The position numbers and the translations under genes were made by a program. A DNA stretch of 64,000 bases from Helicobacter pylori (GTDB taxonomy: Bacteria > Campylobacterota > Campylobacteria > Campylobacterales > Helicobacteraceae): NCBI RefSeq assembly GCF_900120335.1, contig NZ_LT635477.1, positions 186,001 through 250,000 of the forward strand, read 5' to 3'. The first letter of the stretch is position 1; every line of letters starts with the position of its first letter. Positions 13,572 to 23,739 of this stretch are shown one piece after another. The notes beneath the pieces were generated by a model. The model searched no databases. It worked only from the letters and a program-made list of their open reading frames with translations, and was not told where the DNA came from.

Positions 13572-13577
13572 TATAAT
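13572..13577 (+). promoter_or_regulatory. Predicted -10 box for metK
   Basis: A perfect TATAAT in AAGCTATAATAAGC, 46 bases before the metK ATG and just after the lpxD stop. It suggests metK is transcribed separately from tpiA-fabI-lpxD. Confidence 0.65.
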
Positions 13578-13622
13578 AAGCCCATTTTGAACACCAACGA
13601 TTATTTTAATAAGGACAATACG

Positions 13623-14780
13623 ATGAAAGATAGTTTTCTTTTCACTTCCGAATCAGTAACCGAAGGGCATCCTGACAAAATGGCTGATCAAATCAGCGAT
13701 GCGGTTTTAGATTACATTATTGAGCGGGATAAAAAAGCCAAAGTCGCATGCGAGACTTTAGTTTCTAATGGCTTTTGCATGATCACTGGCGAGTTAAAAA
13801 CTTCTGTTTATGCCCCTATGCAAGAGATTGCAAGAGAAGTGGTTAAAAAAATTGGCTATACAGACGCCCTTTATGGCTTTGATTACAGGAGCGCGGCGGT
13901 TTTGAATGGCATTGGCGAGCAAAGCCCTGATATTAATCAAGGCGTGGATAGAGAAGATGGCGAGATTGGGGCAGGGGATCAAGGGCTTATGTTTGGTTAT
14001 GCGTGCAAAGAGACTGAAACGCTCATGCCTTTACCCATTCATTTAGCGCACCAACTCGCTTTCGCTTTGGCTCAAAAAAGAAAAGACAACACCTTGCCTT
14101 TTTTAAGGCCTGATGGCAAGTCTCAGGTGAGCGTGCGTTATGAAAACAACAAGCCTGTAAGCGTTGATACGATTGTCATTTCCACCCAACACTCCCCAGA
14201 AGTTTCACAAAAGCATTTAAAAGAAGCCGTGATTGAAGAGATCGTGTATAAGGTTTTACCCAAAGAATATTTGCATGACAATATCAAGTTTTTTATAAAC
14301 CCTACAGGAAAATTCGTCATCGGTGGGCCTCAAGGCGATGCGGGCTTGACGGGCAGAAAAATCATTGTGGATACTTATGGAGGGTTTTGCCCGCATGGAG
14401 GAGGAGCGTTTAGCGGGAAAGACCCTAGCAAGGTGGATAGGAGCGCGGCTTATGCGGCCCGCTATGTGGCTAAAAATTTGGTAGCAAGTGGGGTTTGCGA
14501 TAAAGCGACCGTGCAGCTTGCTTACGCGATTGGGGTGATAGAGCCGGTTTCTATTTATGTGAACACGCATAACACGAGCAAGTATTCAAGCGCGGAGTTG
14601 GAAAAATGCGTGAAATCGGTTTTCAAACTCACGCCAAAAGGCATCATTGAAAGCCTGGATTTGTTAAGGCCCATTTATTCGCTCACTTCAGCTTATGGGC
14701 ATTTTGGGCGCGAATTAGAGGAATTCACTTGGGAAAAGACTAACAAGGTTGAAGAGATTAAAGCGTTCTTTAAGCGTTAA
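13623..14780 (+). CDS. metK: S-adenosylmethionine synthetase
   Basis: Makes S-adenosylmethionine from methionine and ATP. The protein is 385 residues from the ATG at 13623, the usual family length. A longer frame from 13587 would begin before the ribosome site (AAGGACAA) and adds 12 residues with no family match. Signatures include [10 protein letters not shown] near the N terminus, [11 protein letters not shown] in the ATP/metal site and [16 protein letters not shown] at the phosphate loop. It has its own promoter upstream and ndk promoter downstream. Confidence 0.97.
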   Translation: MKDSFLFTSESVTEGHPDKMADQISDAVLDYIIERDKKAKVACETLVSNGFCMITGELKTSVYAPMQEIAREVVKKIGYTDALYGFDYRSAAVLNGIGEQSPDINQGVDREDGEIGAGDQGLMFGYACKETETLMPLPIHLAHQLAFALAQKRKDNTLPFLRPDGKSQVSVRYENNKPVSVDTIVISTQHSPEVSQKHLKEAVIEEIVYKVLPKEYLHDNIKFFINPTGKFVIGGPQGDAGLTGRKIIVDTYGGFCPHGGGAFSGKDPSKVDRSAAYAARYVAKNLVASGVCDKATVQLAYAIGVIEPVSIYVNTHNTSKYSSAELEKCVKSVFKLTPKGIIESLDLLRPIYSLTSAYGHFGRELEEFTWEKTNKVEEIKAFFKR

Positions 14781-14817
14781 AAAAATATTTTAAGGGTAAT
14801 ATTTTAGAAAATTTTTG

Positions 14818-14823
14818 TATAAT
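14818..14823 (+). promoter_or_regulatory. Predicted -10 box for ndk and the rpmF-plsX-fabH run
   Basis: A perfect TATAAT in TTTTGTATAATC, 24 bases before the TTG start of ndk. The TG one base upstream gives an extended -10. The predicted leader is only about 17 nt. Confidence 0.7.
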
Positions 14824-14846
14824 CAACAATTCACAAGGAGTTTAAA

Positions 14847-15260
14847 TTGAAACAAAGAACGCTGTCTATTATTAAACCGGATGCGCTTAAGAAAAGAGTG
14901 GTAGGCAAAATCATTGATCGCTTTGAGAGTAACGGCTTGGAAGTGGTGGCCATGAAACGCTTGCATTTGAGCGTTAAAGACGCTGAAAACTTTTATGCGA
15001 TCCACAGAGAGAGACCCTTTTTTAAAGATTTGATAGAGTTTATGGTGAGTGGTCCGGTGGTGGTTATGGTTTTAGAAGGTAAAGACGCGGTGGCTAAAAA
15101 CAGAGAGCTTATGGGAGCGACTGATCCCAAACTCGCTCAAAAAGGCACTATCAGAGCGGATTTTGCTGAGAGCATTGACGCTAATGCGGTGCATGGGAGC
15201 GATAGCTTGGAAAACGCACACAATGAAATCGCTTTCTTTTTCGCCGCTAGAGAGTTTTAA
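14847..15260 (+). CDS. ndk: Nucleoside diphosphate kinase
   Basis: Transfers the gamma phosphate of ATP to other NDPs through a phosphohistidine. The 137-residue length is standard. The active-site histidine is in [12 protein letters not shown]. The start is a TTG at 14847, supported by AAGGAG at 14835-14840 and by alignment of [12 protein letters not shown] with the family N terminus. No ATG is suitably placed. It starts a run of closely spaced plus-strand genes. Confidence 0.96.
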   Translation: MKQRTLSIIKPDALKKRVVGKIIDRFESNGLEVVAMKRLHLSVKDAENFYAIHRERPFFKDLIEFMVSGPVVVMVLEGKDAVAKNRELMGATDPKLAQKGTIRADFAESIDANAVHGSDSLENAHNEIAFFFAAREF

Positions 15261-15278
15261 GATTTAAGAGCGTTTTAA

Positions 15279-15641
15279 TTGAGCACGCAATTTGAAATGC
15301 GTAAAATCGCTTTTAATACGCCTAAAGTCTTTTCTTTAGAGCATGAGGGAGTGGTTTTAGAGGGTGAAATCGTGCGGGTGGGGGCGAAATTGTTCCGCTT
15401 GAAAGCGCACCTTAAGGGTGAATTGATGCTTATTTGCGATACAAGCGGTAAAGAGTTTAAAAAAAGCCTTGATGAGTCGTTGGTTTTGCATATTTCAGAC
15501 GGGTTGTGGGATACGCAAAGCCAAAGTTTGGATTTTGATAATTTAGACGTTATTGAATCTTTCAATGGTTTTATTGATTTGAGCGAAATTTTACGCTCTG
15601 AAGTGGAGTCTATTAAATTAGACTACCATTATGCAGATTGA
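15279..15641 (+). CDS. YceD-like DUF177 protein upstream of rpmF
   Basis: A 120-residue acidic soluble protein. Its position directly before rpmF and plsX is the hallmark of the DUF177/YceD family, whose E. coli member affects 23S rRNA accumulation. Visible features include a central beta-rich segment (GEIVRVGAKLFRLKAHLKGELMLICD) and an acidic C terminus. The start is uncertain: the TTG at 15279 has TAAGAG nearby, while the ATG at 15297 (MRKIAFNTP) lacks a good site. Function is inferred from context and from the shape of the sequence. Confidence 0.8.
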   Translation: MSTQFEMRKIAFNTPKVFSLEHEGVVLEGEIVRVGAKLFRLKAHLKGELMLICDTSGKEFKKSLDESLVLHISDGLWDTQSQSLDFDNLDVIESFNGFIDLSEILRSEVESIKLDYHYAD

Positions 15642-15656
15642 AATAAAGGAGAATTT

Positions 15657-15803
15657 ATGGCAGTACCTGATAGAAGAGTGAGTAAAACAAGAGCGGCAAA
15701 AAGACGCACGCATTATAGCGTTAAGTTGGCTAAACCTGTGAAAGCCAAAGATGGCACTTGGAAGCTCCCCCATCATATTAACAAATTTACTAAAGAATAC
15801 TAA
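15657..15803 (+). CDS. rpmF: 50S ribosomal protein L32
   Basis: A 48-residue basic ribosomal protein. The N-terminal [19 protein letters not shown] is the L32 signature. It lacks the zinc-binding cysteine pairs found in many L32 proteins, so it is the C-minus form. AAGGAG at about 15646-15652 supports the ATG. It is coupled between the YceD-like gene and plsX, the conserved bacterial arrangement linking ribosome and lipid synthesis. Confidence 0.96.
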   Translation: MAVPDRRVSKTRAAKRRTHYSVKLAKPVKAKDGTWKLPHHINKFTKEY

Positions 15804-15840
15804 TATAAAAGCTATCTTTAGTGATAGAAAGTATTTTAAA

Positions 15841-15860
15841 GGATTGCAACGGATTGCAAC
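15841..15860 (+). repeat. 10-bp tandem duplication before plsX
   Basis: GGATTGCAAC occurs twice in direct succession at 15841-15850 and 15851-15860, in the short gap between rpmF and plsX. It lies 20 bases before the plsX start and may affect its leader. Confidence 0.85.
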
Positions 15861-15880
15861 AAGCCTTTTAAGGACGCATG

Positions 15881-16900
15881 ATGAAAATTGTAATAGACTT
15901 AATGGGGGCTGACCATGGGGTTTTACCCATTATTGAGGGAGTCTCAAGGGCTTTAGAGAATAAGAGTTTTAGCGTGGTTTTAGTGGGGGATAAAGACAAA
16001 GCGACCCCTTTTATTTCTAAAGAGTTAGCCAGCAAAGTGGAAATGATCCACACGCAAGATTACATTAAAATGGAAGAAGCCGCCACGGAGGCGATTAAGC
16101 GTAAGGAATCTTCCATTTACTTGGGTATGGATATTTTAAAAAATGGGGCTGACGCTTTGATTTCAGCGGGGCATAGCGGAGCGACTATGGGTTTAGCGAC
16201 CTTGCGTTTAGGGCGTATCAAGGGGGTTGAAAGGCCCGCTATTTGCACTTTAATGCCTAGCGTTGGCAAACGCCCTAGCGTGCTGTTAGACGCAGGAGCG
16301 AACACGGATTGCAAGCCTGAATATTTGATTGATTTTGCTCTCATGGGGTATGAATACGCTAAAAGCGTGTTGCATTATGACAGCCCTAAGGTGGGTCTTT
16401 TGAGTAATGGCGAAGAAGATATTAAAGGGAATACGCTCGTTAAAGAAACGCATAAGATGCTGAAAGCTTATGACTTCTTTTATGGCAATGTGGAGGGGAG
16501 CGATATTTTCAAAGGGCTTGTGGATGTAGTGGTTTGCGATGGCTTTATGGGGAATGTGGTCTTAAAGACAACAGAAGGGGTCGCTAGCGCGATAGGCTCT
16601 ATTTTTAAAGATGAAATTAAAAGCTCTTTTAAATCTAAAATGGGGGCTTTGATGCTTAAGAACGCGTTTGGTATTTTAAAACAAAAAACCGACTACGCTG
16701 AGTATGGGGGAGCGCCGCTTTTGGGCGTGAATAAAAGCGTGATCATCAGCCATGGCAAGAGCAACGCTAGAGCGATTGAATGCGCGATTTATCAGGCTAT
16801 TAGCGCTGTTGAAAGTCAGGTTTGTTTGAGGATTACTCAAGCGTTTGAGAGTTTGAAATCTCAATCTTTTGAGAGCCAAAGCGATCAACAAGACGCCTAA
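15881..16900 (+). CDS. plsX: Phosphate acyltransferase PlsX
   Basis: Converts acyl-ACP and phosphate into acyl-phosphate for phospholipid synthesis. The protein is 339 residues from the second of two adjacent ATGs. AAGGA at 15870-15874 is 6 bases from the ATG at 15881 but only 3 from that at 15878. The N-terminal [13 protein letters not shown] and the [10 protein letters not shown] and [13 protein letters not shown] segments are typical of PlsX. The C terminus is Ser/Gln-rich. fabH follows after 23 bases, as in many bacteria. Confidence 0.95.
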   Translation: MKIVIDLMGADHGVLPIIEGVSRALENKSFSVVLVGDKDKATPFISKELASKVEMIHTQDYIKMEEAATEAIKRKESSIYLGMDILKNGADALISAGHSGATMGLATLRLGRIKGVERPAICTLMPSVGKRPSVLLDAGANTDCKPEYLIDFALMGYEYAKSVLHYDSPKVGLLSNGEEDIKGNTLVKETHKMLKAYDFFYGNVEGSDIFKGLVDVVVCDGFMGNVVLKTTEGVASAIGSIFKDEIKSSFKSKMGALMLKNAFGILKQKTDYAEYGGAPLLGVNKSVIISHGKSNARAIECAIYQAISAVESQVCLRITQAFESLKSQSFESQSDQQDA

Positions 16901-16923
16901 AAATAACTATGTAAAGGGATTGA

Positions 16924-17919
16924 ATGGAATTTTACGCCTCTCTTAAATCCATTGCGATGCATGTTCCAAGCGAGCGTGTGAAAAATGCAGAGTTCCAACA
17001 ATTTTTGGATACCAGCGATGAATGGATAGAAAAAAGGACCGGTATCAAAGAACGCCGTTTCGCTAACGATGAAGAAAAAAGCAGCGATTTAGGGGTAATA
17101 GCGGCTAAACAGGCCATAGAGAGAGCGCATTTAACCCCACAAGACATTGATTTGGTGGTTGTGGCGACTTTAAGCCCTGATTTTTTGGCCATGCCTTCAA
17201 CCGCTTGCGTGTTGAGCACGAAATTAGGCATTGAAAACAAGCCAGCGTTTGATATTTCAGCCGCTTGCACGGGTTTTATTTACCTCTTATCGGTGGCTAA
17301 GGCTTATGTTGAGAGCGGGATGTATGAAAATGTGCTGATTGTGGGGGCAGAAAAAACGAGTAGCGTGTTGGATTTTAAGGATAGGGGGACTTGTATTTTA
17401 TTTGGCGATGGGGCTGGGGCGTGCGTGATAGGCAGGACCAAGCGTTTAAAAGAAAGCGTTTTAGACGTGCAGATTTCAGCGAATGGGAATTTTTCTAATT
17501 ATCTCTATACGCCAAGGACTCTAAAACCCACGCCCTTTAATTCTAAAGAAGAAACTTTAGAGCCTTTTTTGCGCATGAAAGGCAATGAAGTGTTCAAACT
17601 AGCGGTAAAAACGCTTTTAAAAGATGTGGAAACGATCTTAGAAAAAAACGCTCTCAAACCTGAAGATGTGCGTTTGTTTATCCCGCATCAAGCTAATTTT
17701 AGGATCATTCAAGCGGTGCGAGAGCATTTGGATTTTAAAGATGAGCAAGTGGTTTTAACCGTACATAAATACGGCAACACTTCAGCAGCCAGTATCCCTA
17801 TGGCCATGTGTGAAGCTTATGAAGAAGGGCGTTTGAAAAAGGGCGATTTAATGCTTTTAGACGCTTTTGGTGGGGGATTGACTTGGGGTTCAGCGTTGGT
17901 GTATTTTGGAGGAAGTTAA
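16924..17919 (+). CDS. fabH: 3-oxoacyl-ACP synthase III
   Basis: Condenses acetyl-CoA with malonyl-ACP to start fatty-acid synthesis. The 331-residue protein has the catalytic triad C115 (AACTGFIYL), His in IPHQANFR (about 256) and Asn in GNTSAAS (about 286). The ATG at 16924 follows AAAGG. It is the last known metabolic gene of the ndk-yceD-rpmF-plsX-fabH run and is followed 23 bases later by a small exported protein. Confidence 0.96.
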   Translation: MEFYASLKSIAMHVPSERVKNAEFQQFLDTSDEWIEKRTGIKERRFANDEEKSSDLGVIAAKQAIERAHLTPQDIDLVVVATLSPDFLAMPSTACVLSTKLGIENKPAFDISAACTGFIYLLSVAKAYVESGMYENVLIVGAEKTSSVLDFKDRGTCILFGDGAGACVIGRTKRLKESVLDVQISANGNFSNYLYTPRTLKPTPFNSKEETLEPFLRMKGNEVFKLAVKTLLKDVETILEKNALKPEDVRLFIPHQANFRIIQAVREHLDFKDEQVVLTVHKYGNTSAASIPMAMCEAYEEGRLKKGDLMLLDAFGGGLTWGSALVYFGGS

Positions 17920-17942
17920 GAAAAGATTGAAGGAATATTTTG

Positions 17943-18245
17943 ATGAAAAAGGTTGTTTTTTTATTGTTAGTCATGCTAGGGGGTTTAGAAGCGCAAAGTG
18001 ATTATTGTAGTGATCATTGTGAAGGCACGCCAGATAGCCGTATCCCTCCTATGGGGTTTCATTTCAGTTTTGTGCATTCAGTGAAATATTATTTGCAAGA
18101 TCCGCAAGAGCGCGATCACAAGCTTAAAAAATGCCACAAAGCCTTTGATTCGACGCTTAAGGTTAATTTTATCACGAAGTCTTTTAAAAAGGATTGCAAG
18201 CATGCGCAAATGGCTTTAGAGCAAGCTCAAAAAGAAACTCCATGA
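17943..18245 (+). CDS. Small exported cysteine-containing protein
   Basis: A 100-residue protein with a clear signal peptide (MKKVVFLLLVMLGGLEAQS, cleavage probably after EA). The mature part has four cysteines (C...C in SDYCSDHCEG, then two further on), is basic, and contains PPMGFHFSFVHSVKYYL. Periplasmic, with disulfides likely. AAGGA at 17930-17934 selects the ATG at 17943 over the TTG at 17940. I do not recognise a family. It may be co-transcribed with fabH. Confidence 0.75.
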   Translation: MKKVVFLLLVMLGGLEAQSDYCSDHCEGTPDSRIPPMGFHFSFVHSVKYYLQDPQERDHKLKKCHKAFDSTLKVNFITKSFKKDCKHAQMALEQAQKETP

Positions 18246-18308
18246 AGGGGTTTCTTTAGGAATGTTATTTCCTATAGCAGAAATTATTTTTAAAGTAAAA
18301 GATGAATA

Positions 18309-18550
18309 ATGTCTAAAGGTGGCATTCTAGTTTTTTTAATACCTATTGTTCTTATTGGGTTAGTATTAACAGTTATTAGAGCTACTATAATGGCATTTAG
18401 AGGCGATACTGATGACGATGAAGTTGAGAGTGATGGGTTTTTAGTAGAATATAATTCGTTGAATATCTCGGCTCTATTCTAGTTACTATAATAATATTTT
18501 TTCCTTATATAATTGGACCAATTATTGTCATAATATTTATACTTATCTGA
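18309..18550 (+). pseudogene. Small two-helix membrane protein ORF, broken by a 14-bp duplication
   Basis: The ATG at 18309 opens a 57-codon frame ending at 18480-18482. It encodes one hydrophobic helix (GGILVFLIPIVLIGLVLTVI) and an acidic loop (GDTDDDEVESDG). A second frame, open from 18455 to the TGA at 18548-18550, encodes another helix (ITIIIFFPYIIGPII-like). At the junction GTAGAATAT (18444) and GTTGAATAT (18458) are 14 bases apart. Removing one 14-base unit fuses both parts into a 75-residue two-helix hairpin protein. The structure suggests a broken small membrane protein. A functional 57-residue one-helix product remains possible. No family was recognised. Confidence 0.55.
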
Positions 18551-18730
18551 GTTAGGTTATATAAGCTTCTTTAACTTTATAAGATGAATAACTGACTATT
18601 ATTTTTTATATTTTTTTGAACCCAATTCTTCCAATGATTAGTAGCGTCTCAACTAAAAACGCAGAAACTCAACCAACAACCCATTGAGAACCCAATATAG
18701 AAATTAATATTTTTTAGTCTGTTTTTTTAA
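18551..18730. other. A+T-rich intergenic sequence
   Basis: No ORF of useful length on either strand and no strong hairpin. It separates the broken membrane ORF from the dispersed repeat copy at 18731-18870. Confidence 0.4.
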
Positions 18731-18870
18731 AAATAGGGCTTTGGTTGCTTGGTTTGATAGCAAAACTCTTAAGGGGATAGGGGGATATTTTGCACTTTAA
18801 TACCCCTTTAATCCCCAACTAAATCCCCCCTAACCCTCTAAGACCGCATTACAAGAAGCTATCGTTTGCT
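18731..18870 (+). repeat. Dispersed intergenic repeat, copy A
   Basis: Similar by eye to 44510-44660 (same strand) and to the reverse complement of 55301-55425. Shared elements in order are GGTTGCTTGG-like sequence, a G-run followed by ATTTTG, a C-rich block, and CGCATTACAAGAA-CTATCG (20 of 21 bases shared with copy B). It lies between the 3' ends of convergent genes and holds no ORF. Confidence 0.65.
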
Positions 18871-18951
18871 ACGAAAACTTTTATATTAAAAAATGTTTTT
18901 AGCATTTTTAAATTTTATCCCCAACACCCCATTAGAACAAAGACCAAATTT

Positions 18952-19335
18952 CTATTTGGAAAATTTATGGTAATACTCGCCCTTGTCCGTGATGATTTTA
19001 ACTTCTAACAATTGGTTAGGCTTGCAATCCAGGCGGTAAAATATTTGTTGCGAATACTTTAACTCATGATCAAAGAGTTTTTCTTTTTTAAACTTATCGC
19101 CAAATTTGGGTTCTACTTTTTTAGTCGCTTCGCATGAATTTCCCCTATTGACAATAAGGTTTTTAATCACCACCGGTTCATCGTTCATAGAAGTGATACT
19201 TAAAAGACTAGAGTCCGTCATTTTCCCCATGAATTTCCCCCCAGTCGCGCGATAATCCAGCTTGAAATCCAAATCCTTTGCCCCCACACAAACACCGCTT
19301 ATCATTAGCAGGCTTAAACACATTTTTTTAAACAT
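18952..19335 (-). CDS. Exported protein of unknown function
   Basis: A 127-residue protein with an N-terminal signal peptide (MFKKMCLSLLMISGVCVGA, cleavage near residue 19-20). The mature domain is lysine-rich with two cysteines (NSCEA and RLDCKPN) that could form a disulfide. The alternating LEVKIITDKGEYYHKF ending suggests beta structure. AAGGA at 19345-19341 selects the ATG at 19335; a TTG just upstream is less likely. Probably periplasmic. No family was recognised, and it stands between accessory DNA and the OLD-like gene. Confidence 0.75.
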   Translation of the reverse strand: MFKKMCLSLLMISGVCVGAKDLDFKLDYRATGGKFMGKMTDSSLLSITSMNDEPVVIKNLIVNRGNSCEATKKVEPKFGDKFKKEKLFDHELKYSQQIFYRLDCKPNQLLEVKIITDKGEYYHKFSK

Positions 19336-19412
19336 CAAAATCCTTTCAATAATAGTATTTGTGGGGTATTATAATCAAATTTGATATACCCTTTTTTAAT
19401 CGTTTGTTGCGT

Positions 19413-20840
19413 TTAGTTTTTGATCAAGTTTGTAGCCCATGCAATCCATTTGAATAATTTTAAAAAATTTCTTTTTGTTTGTTTTTCTATCGCATCTTCT
19501 CCGCCATACAAAAGCCTTGTTTTAAAAGCCATGCTCAATTCCATTCGCTTATTTTTAGCGTATTTTTTTCTATCGTTTGCGCTGAAACAATCTTCAATTT
19601 GTTTGAAATGCCTGTCGCAGTCTGAGAGTTGTAGGATGGTGATGGGATCATGCATTTCTTCATTAGCCCTTTTAAATCGTTCACTCGTTGCTTGTTGGTT
19701 AAAAACGCATTTTCTGTCATCATCTATCAAAACAATGGGGTTGTTGTCTAACTCGCAAAGTTTTTTAATGGTTTCTTTCATAGCGTTTGGATTGTTTTTA
19801 AGCCCTGAAATGGGTAAGAAAGTGAAAGGAATGGGGTTGTCCTTGTATTCTTTGTAACGCTCATTAAAATACAATTTAAAAGCGCTCAAATAACAATAAT
19901 CCGTGATGCCTTCTACAAAGATGATTCGGTGTTTTTGGGGGTTATGAAAAACATGCTGACCCACCCCTAAAGAGCGTTTGATTTTATCCAAGGCGTCAGA
20001 GTCTTTGCCCGCATTATTTAGGGGATAGTTAAAGTGATTCTTAATCGCAGAGCCTTCTGTTTCTTTTTCTACAATCCTTATTTCATCTAAATGATCCGTA
20101 TCCACTAAAAAGGGGTCATGGGTGGCTAAAACAAAGGTAACATGATTTTTATGAGCGTATTCTTTTAAAAACTTCCTGAATTCCTTTCTGGCTGGCACGC
20201 TCAAATGAGTGGCTGGCTCGTCCATGACATAGATAATATTCTTGTTAAGGCTAAAATGTGATCCCACATTATAAAGAAAACCAAACATGAAATTAAACGC
20301 CCATTGGAAGCCGGTGCTTTGCTGGCTTAAGATGATTGGCTCATTTTGATTATCAGATTTTCTGCAATCATGAATTTCAAGTTTTATTTCATATGCCGTA
20401 GATTCCTTTGAATAATCATAAAATTTATTGTTGTGCCGGACACGAATTTTTAATTGGTAACTATCTTGAGAACTATCTTCAGCGATCGCTAAAAGCCTGT
20501 TAAATTCTTTTGTAATTAAAGAATCTATTTTTAATTGCATGTTGTATTCCAAGATTTCTGCAAGATTTTCTAAGATTTCTGTAAAACTTACTTTAAATAA
20601 AAGGTGGCTTGTGTCTTTTTTAAAAAATTCAAATTGACATACATTGTTATTGCATTCGCCTTTTACTTCAGTTGAAAGATATTTTGATTGTTTGATCTCT
20701 TTTTGATCTCTTTCTTGTAAGTATTTTTCAGGGATATTGAACGATTTTTCAGAATCATAAATTTCTAAATCATTATTCTTATCAAACATTATTATTTGTA
20801 ACGCTTGACCATCTTTTAAAATGCTCAAAAAAAATTCCAA
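19413..20840 (-). pseudogene. OLD-like ATPase/TOPRIM gene, 3' part (C-terminal half)
   Basis: This 475-codon frame carries the second half of an ABC-type ATPase and a TOPRIM domain. Visible motifs are a signature-like LSQQSTGFQ (171-179), Walker B with catalytic glutamate (IIYVMDEPA, 202-210), a switch histidine (VLATHDPFL, His241), then TOPRIM FVEGITD (E310) and LIDDDRK (372-376), with a QIEDCF acidic motif near 415. This is the layout of OLD-family nucleases, which act in defence and DNA processing. It has no start with a ribosome site (the first codon is a TTG) and lacks Walker A. It is continuous with the upstream frame if a T8 tract gains one base. Confidence 0.75.
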
Positions 20841-22477
20841 ATTGTATTAGGGTGAAAGTCCATTTTCCTAAATAATGAATTTCTAAAGAACCAATCCGAT
20901 TGGTTAAATTCAGAAGGGGAAGAATAACCAAAGAGAGTGAATAATGCAGTCTTAAGGTTATTATCTGTGATTTTTGGCTCTTTGTATTCTTTCATGATTG
21001 GCACGAATTTTTCAAATTGATGAGATAAACCATTATTTAGATGAAAGTTAAACGCTGTATAGGGGTTACACTCTCGGCAATATTCTGCGAACTCAGAAAC
21101 ATTTTTGCTTTGTTTGAATTTTTCCTTGTTTGCTTCAAATTTATCCTTGATTTCACCAATATTTTTAGGGAACAAATAAATGCCACTTTCATTATCTAAA
21201 ATTTTTATACTCTCCCATAAAGATCTTTGTATTGGTTCAAAAAGATTGCTGTATCTGTATCGCACAATTTCTGAATTGACTAATAAATCTATCTGTTTCA
21301 AATAAAACTGACACATCATGTATTTAATATCTTTAGACACATCATTAACGGCATGACTTTCTATATAATTTTTGCATATTTGTTGGATATTATCCAACAA
21401 AACATCATAATTAAACTCTAGCACTTTTTGATTTTTGCAGTCATTTCCAATTTCTTTTATCCATGATTCTTTTTTTCGCTCAAAATCCTTTTTTATTTCA
21501 TCATGTTTTTTAATATTTGATTCAAACTCATTAAATTGCCGTTTAAAATTTTCATTGATAGGGTATTTTTCGTCTATTTCTTTAATAATATCCTTAATTT
21601 CAGTTTTTGGTGTGAATTTTGTAAAGTCGGTAGTCTTAAAAATTTCATCTAAACTTTTTAGCTTTTTTAAGATGTCTTCATTTTGTGGTTTGATTTCACC
21701 TTCACTAAATCCTTTAAAATGAGCATAAATTTTTGCTAATTGATTTTGTTTGTGTTGCCCCATGACGAAAAATTCATCTGTGTTGTATTTTTTATTAGGC
21801 GTATTGCACTTTATGATTTCTTTAATGCACTGACAAAAATTTTTAACCAATTGATTGTTGCCACTTAAATGTTTGATTAATTTTTTGAAAAGCAGATTAT
21901 TGGTTGCGTTGGCATATTCAGTTACAAGCTCGCTCAATTTTAATTTATCTTTATAAAAATCTAAAAATGATTCTAATAAATTGTAAGAAGCTATAAGATT
22001 TATAAAATCACTCACAAAAGTGCAAATATTTGAATAGTCGTCATTGTTAATGGGAATAGAAACGAAGTTACTGCATTGTTCCCCTAAAGCTTCTACATGT
22101 TTTTCAAAAGGATAGCTGATTAGCGTTTTTGATAATTCCTTTAAATTATGACTGACTTCTTTAGATTGGATCCTCAAATCCACGCAAGAAAAACCTGTGA
22201 TTTTGTGATCAAGGCTTGTTTCTTCTTCTAAACTTAAAAGGGTGTCTTTTTCATGGTCTTTGAAATAATCTTCCTCACTGCAAAGTTTGACATCCGCATC
22301 ATTAAAGATTTTCAAAGCTTCTAAAACATTGCTTTTACCGACATTATTTTCCCCCACTAAAACCACCAACCCCCCATGTTTTTCATCAAAACTTGAATTT
22401 AAAAGCAATTCTGTAGGCGAGTTTTTACCCAAATTCCTAAAATGGTGCAATTTCAAAACACGCTTATAAAATTCCAT
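20825..22477 (-). pseudogene. OLD-like ATPase/TOPRIM gene, 5' part (N-terminal half)
   Basis: This 550-codon frame begins at an ATG at 22477 with AAAGGA 6 bases before it. It encodes RecF-like strand 1 ([15 protein letters not shown]) and Walker A GENNVGKSN at 42-50. A long, charged, largely helical insertion follows, with probable coiled-coil segments near 290-350. It ends NTIWNFF at a TGA just after a run of eight T (coding strand). Adding one T gives NFFLSILKDGQ and joins the frame to the 3' part, for a protein of about 1,020 residues. The low G+C and lack of a pathway link to neighbours suggest acquisition. A split two-protein ATPase is possible but less likely. Confidence 0.75.
20827..20834 (-). 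repeat. T8 tract at the OLD-like gene frameshift
   Basis: Eight consecutive A on the plus strand (T on the coding strand) immediately before the stop of the 5' frame. T9 or T6 would put both halves in one frame. Short homopolymers of this kind are prone to slippage. Confidence 0.8.
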
Positions 22478-22507
22478 GCTCTATCCTTTAAAAACGCAAA
22501 CTTAATT

Positions 22508-22513
22508 TATAAT
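22508..22513 (+). promoter_or_regulatory. Predicted -10 box for mrp
   Basis: A perfect TATAAT 61 bases before the mrp ATG, in the short divergent region shared with the OLD-like gene. Confidence 0.6.
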
Positions 22514-22573
22514 GCAAAATTAAACAAAACATGCTATAAAGAAATTTCAAATACTATCATTTTAAGGATTAAA

Positions 22574-23680
22574 ATGCTCACCCAAGAAGATGTCTTAAAC
22601 GCGTTAAAAACGATCATCTACCCTAATTTTGAAAAGGATATTGTCAGCTTTGGTTTTGTTAAAAACATCACCTTGCATGACGATCAATTAGGGCTTTTAA
22701 TAGAAATCCCCTCAAGCTCTGAAGAAACGAGCGCGATTTTAAGGGAAAATATCTCCAAAGCGATGCAAGAAAAAGGCGTGAAAGCTTTGAATTTGGATAT
22801 TAAAACCCCACCTAAACCGCAAGCCCCAAAGCCCGCCACTAAAAATCTGGCTAAAAACATCAAGCATGTGGTCATGATAAGCTCAGGCAAGGGCGGTGTG
22901 GGTAAAAGCACCACCAGTGTGAATTTAAGCATCGCTTTAGCGAATTTAAACCAAAAAGTGGGGCTACTAGACGCTGATGTGTATGGCCCTAATATCCCCA
23001 GAATGATGGGCTTGCAAAACGCTGATGTGATCATGGATCCTAGCGGTAAAAAACTCATTCCTTTAAAGGCTTTTGGCGTTTCTGTGATGAGCATGGGGCT
23101 TTTGTATGATGAGGGGCAGAGTCTCATTTGGAGAGGGCCCATGCTCATGCGAGCGATTGAGCAGATGCTAAGCGATATTATTTGGGGGGATTTAGATGTG
23201 CTGGTGGTGGATATGCCCCCAGGAACAGGCGATGCACAGCTCACGCTAGCCCAAGCCGTGCCTTTGAGCGCAGGAATCACCGTTACCACGCCTCAAATAG
23301 TGAGTTTAGATGACGCTAAACGGAGTTTGGACATGTTTAAGAAACTACACATTCCTATTGCGGGCATTGTAGAAAATATGGGGAGTTTTGTGTGCGAGCA
23401 TTGCAAGAAAGAGAGCGAGATTTTTGGCTCAAATTCCATGAGTGGATTATTAGAGGCTTATAACACGCAGATTTTAGCCAAGCTCCCTTTAGAGCCTAAA
23501 GTGCGTTTAGGGGGGGATAAGGGTGAACCGATTGTGATCTCTCACCCTGATAGCGTGAGTGCTAAGATTTTTGAAAAAATGGCAAAGGATTTGAGCGCTT
23601 TTTTAGACAAGGTGGAAAGGGAAAAACTAGCCGATAACAAGGACATCCAGCCCACGCAAACGCATGCTTATTCGCATTAG
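22574..23680 (+). CDS. mrp: Mrp/ApbC iron-sulfur cluster carrier ATPase
   Basis: A 368-residue P-loop ATPase that binds and transfers Fe-S clusters. The N-terminal MIP18/DUF59 domain spans about 1-85. A deviant Walker A follows, [11 protein letters not shown], typical of the MinD/Mrp group. A CEHCKKES Cys-x2-Cys motif binds the bridging cluster in the homodimer. AAGGA at 22564-22568 selects the ATG at 22574; an open frame extends 44 codons further upstream but has no family similarity. It is a likely partner for clusters made by NifS/NifU, encoded 16 kb away. Confidence 0.95.
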   Translation: MLTQEDVLNALKTIIYPNFEKDIVSFGFVKNITLHDDQLGLLIEIPSSSEETSAILRENISKAMQEKGVKALNLDIKTPPKPQAPKPATKNLAKNIKHVVMISSGKGGVGKSTTSVNLSIALANLNQKVGLLDADVYGPNIPRMMGLQNADVIMDPSGKKLIPLKAFGVSVMSMGLLYDEGQSLIWRGPMLMRAIEQMLSDIIWGDLDVLVVDMPPGTGDAQLTLAQAVPLSAGITVTTPQIVSLDDAKRSLDMFKKLHIPIAGIVENMGSFVCEHCKKESEIFGSNSMSGLLEAYNTQILAKLPLEPKVRLGGDKGEPIVISHPDSVSAKIFEKMAKDLSAFLDKVEREKLADNKDIQPTQTHAYSH

Positions 23681-23711
23681 TTTTGAAAGACCGCTTTTTT
23701 AAGAAAATACC

Positions 23712-23730
23712 GCTTGACTTAGCGTCAAGC
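23712..23730. terminator. Bidirectional terminator between mrp and the glycosyltransferase
   Basis: A perfect 7-bp stem, GCTTGAC at 23712-23718 and GTCAAGC at 23724-23730, with a 5-nt loop. It is followed by CCTTTTGTG on the plus strand and by GGTATTTTC on the minus strand. It lies between convergent genes. Confidence 0.7.
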
Positions 23731-23739
23731 CCTTTTGTG

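Noticed and set aside
22684..23289. A 201-codon minus-strand frame inside mrp
   Set aside because: Antisense shadow of a well-supported gene; no start signal or protein features.
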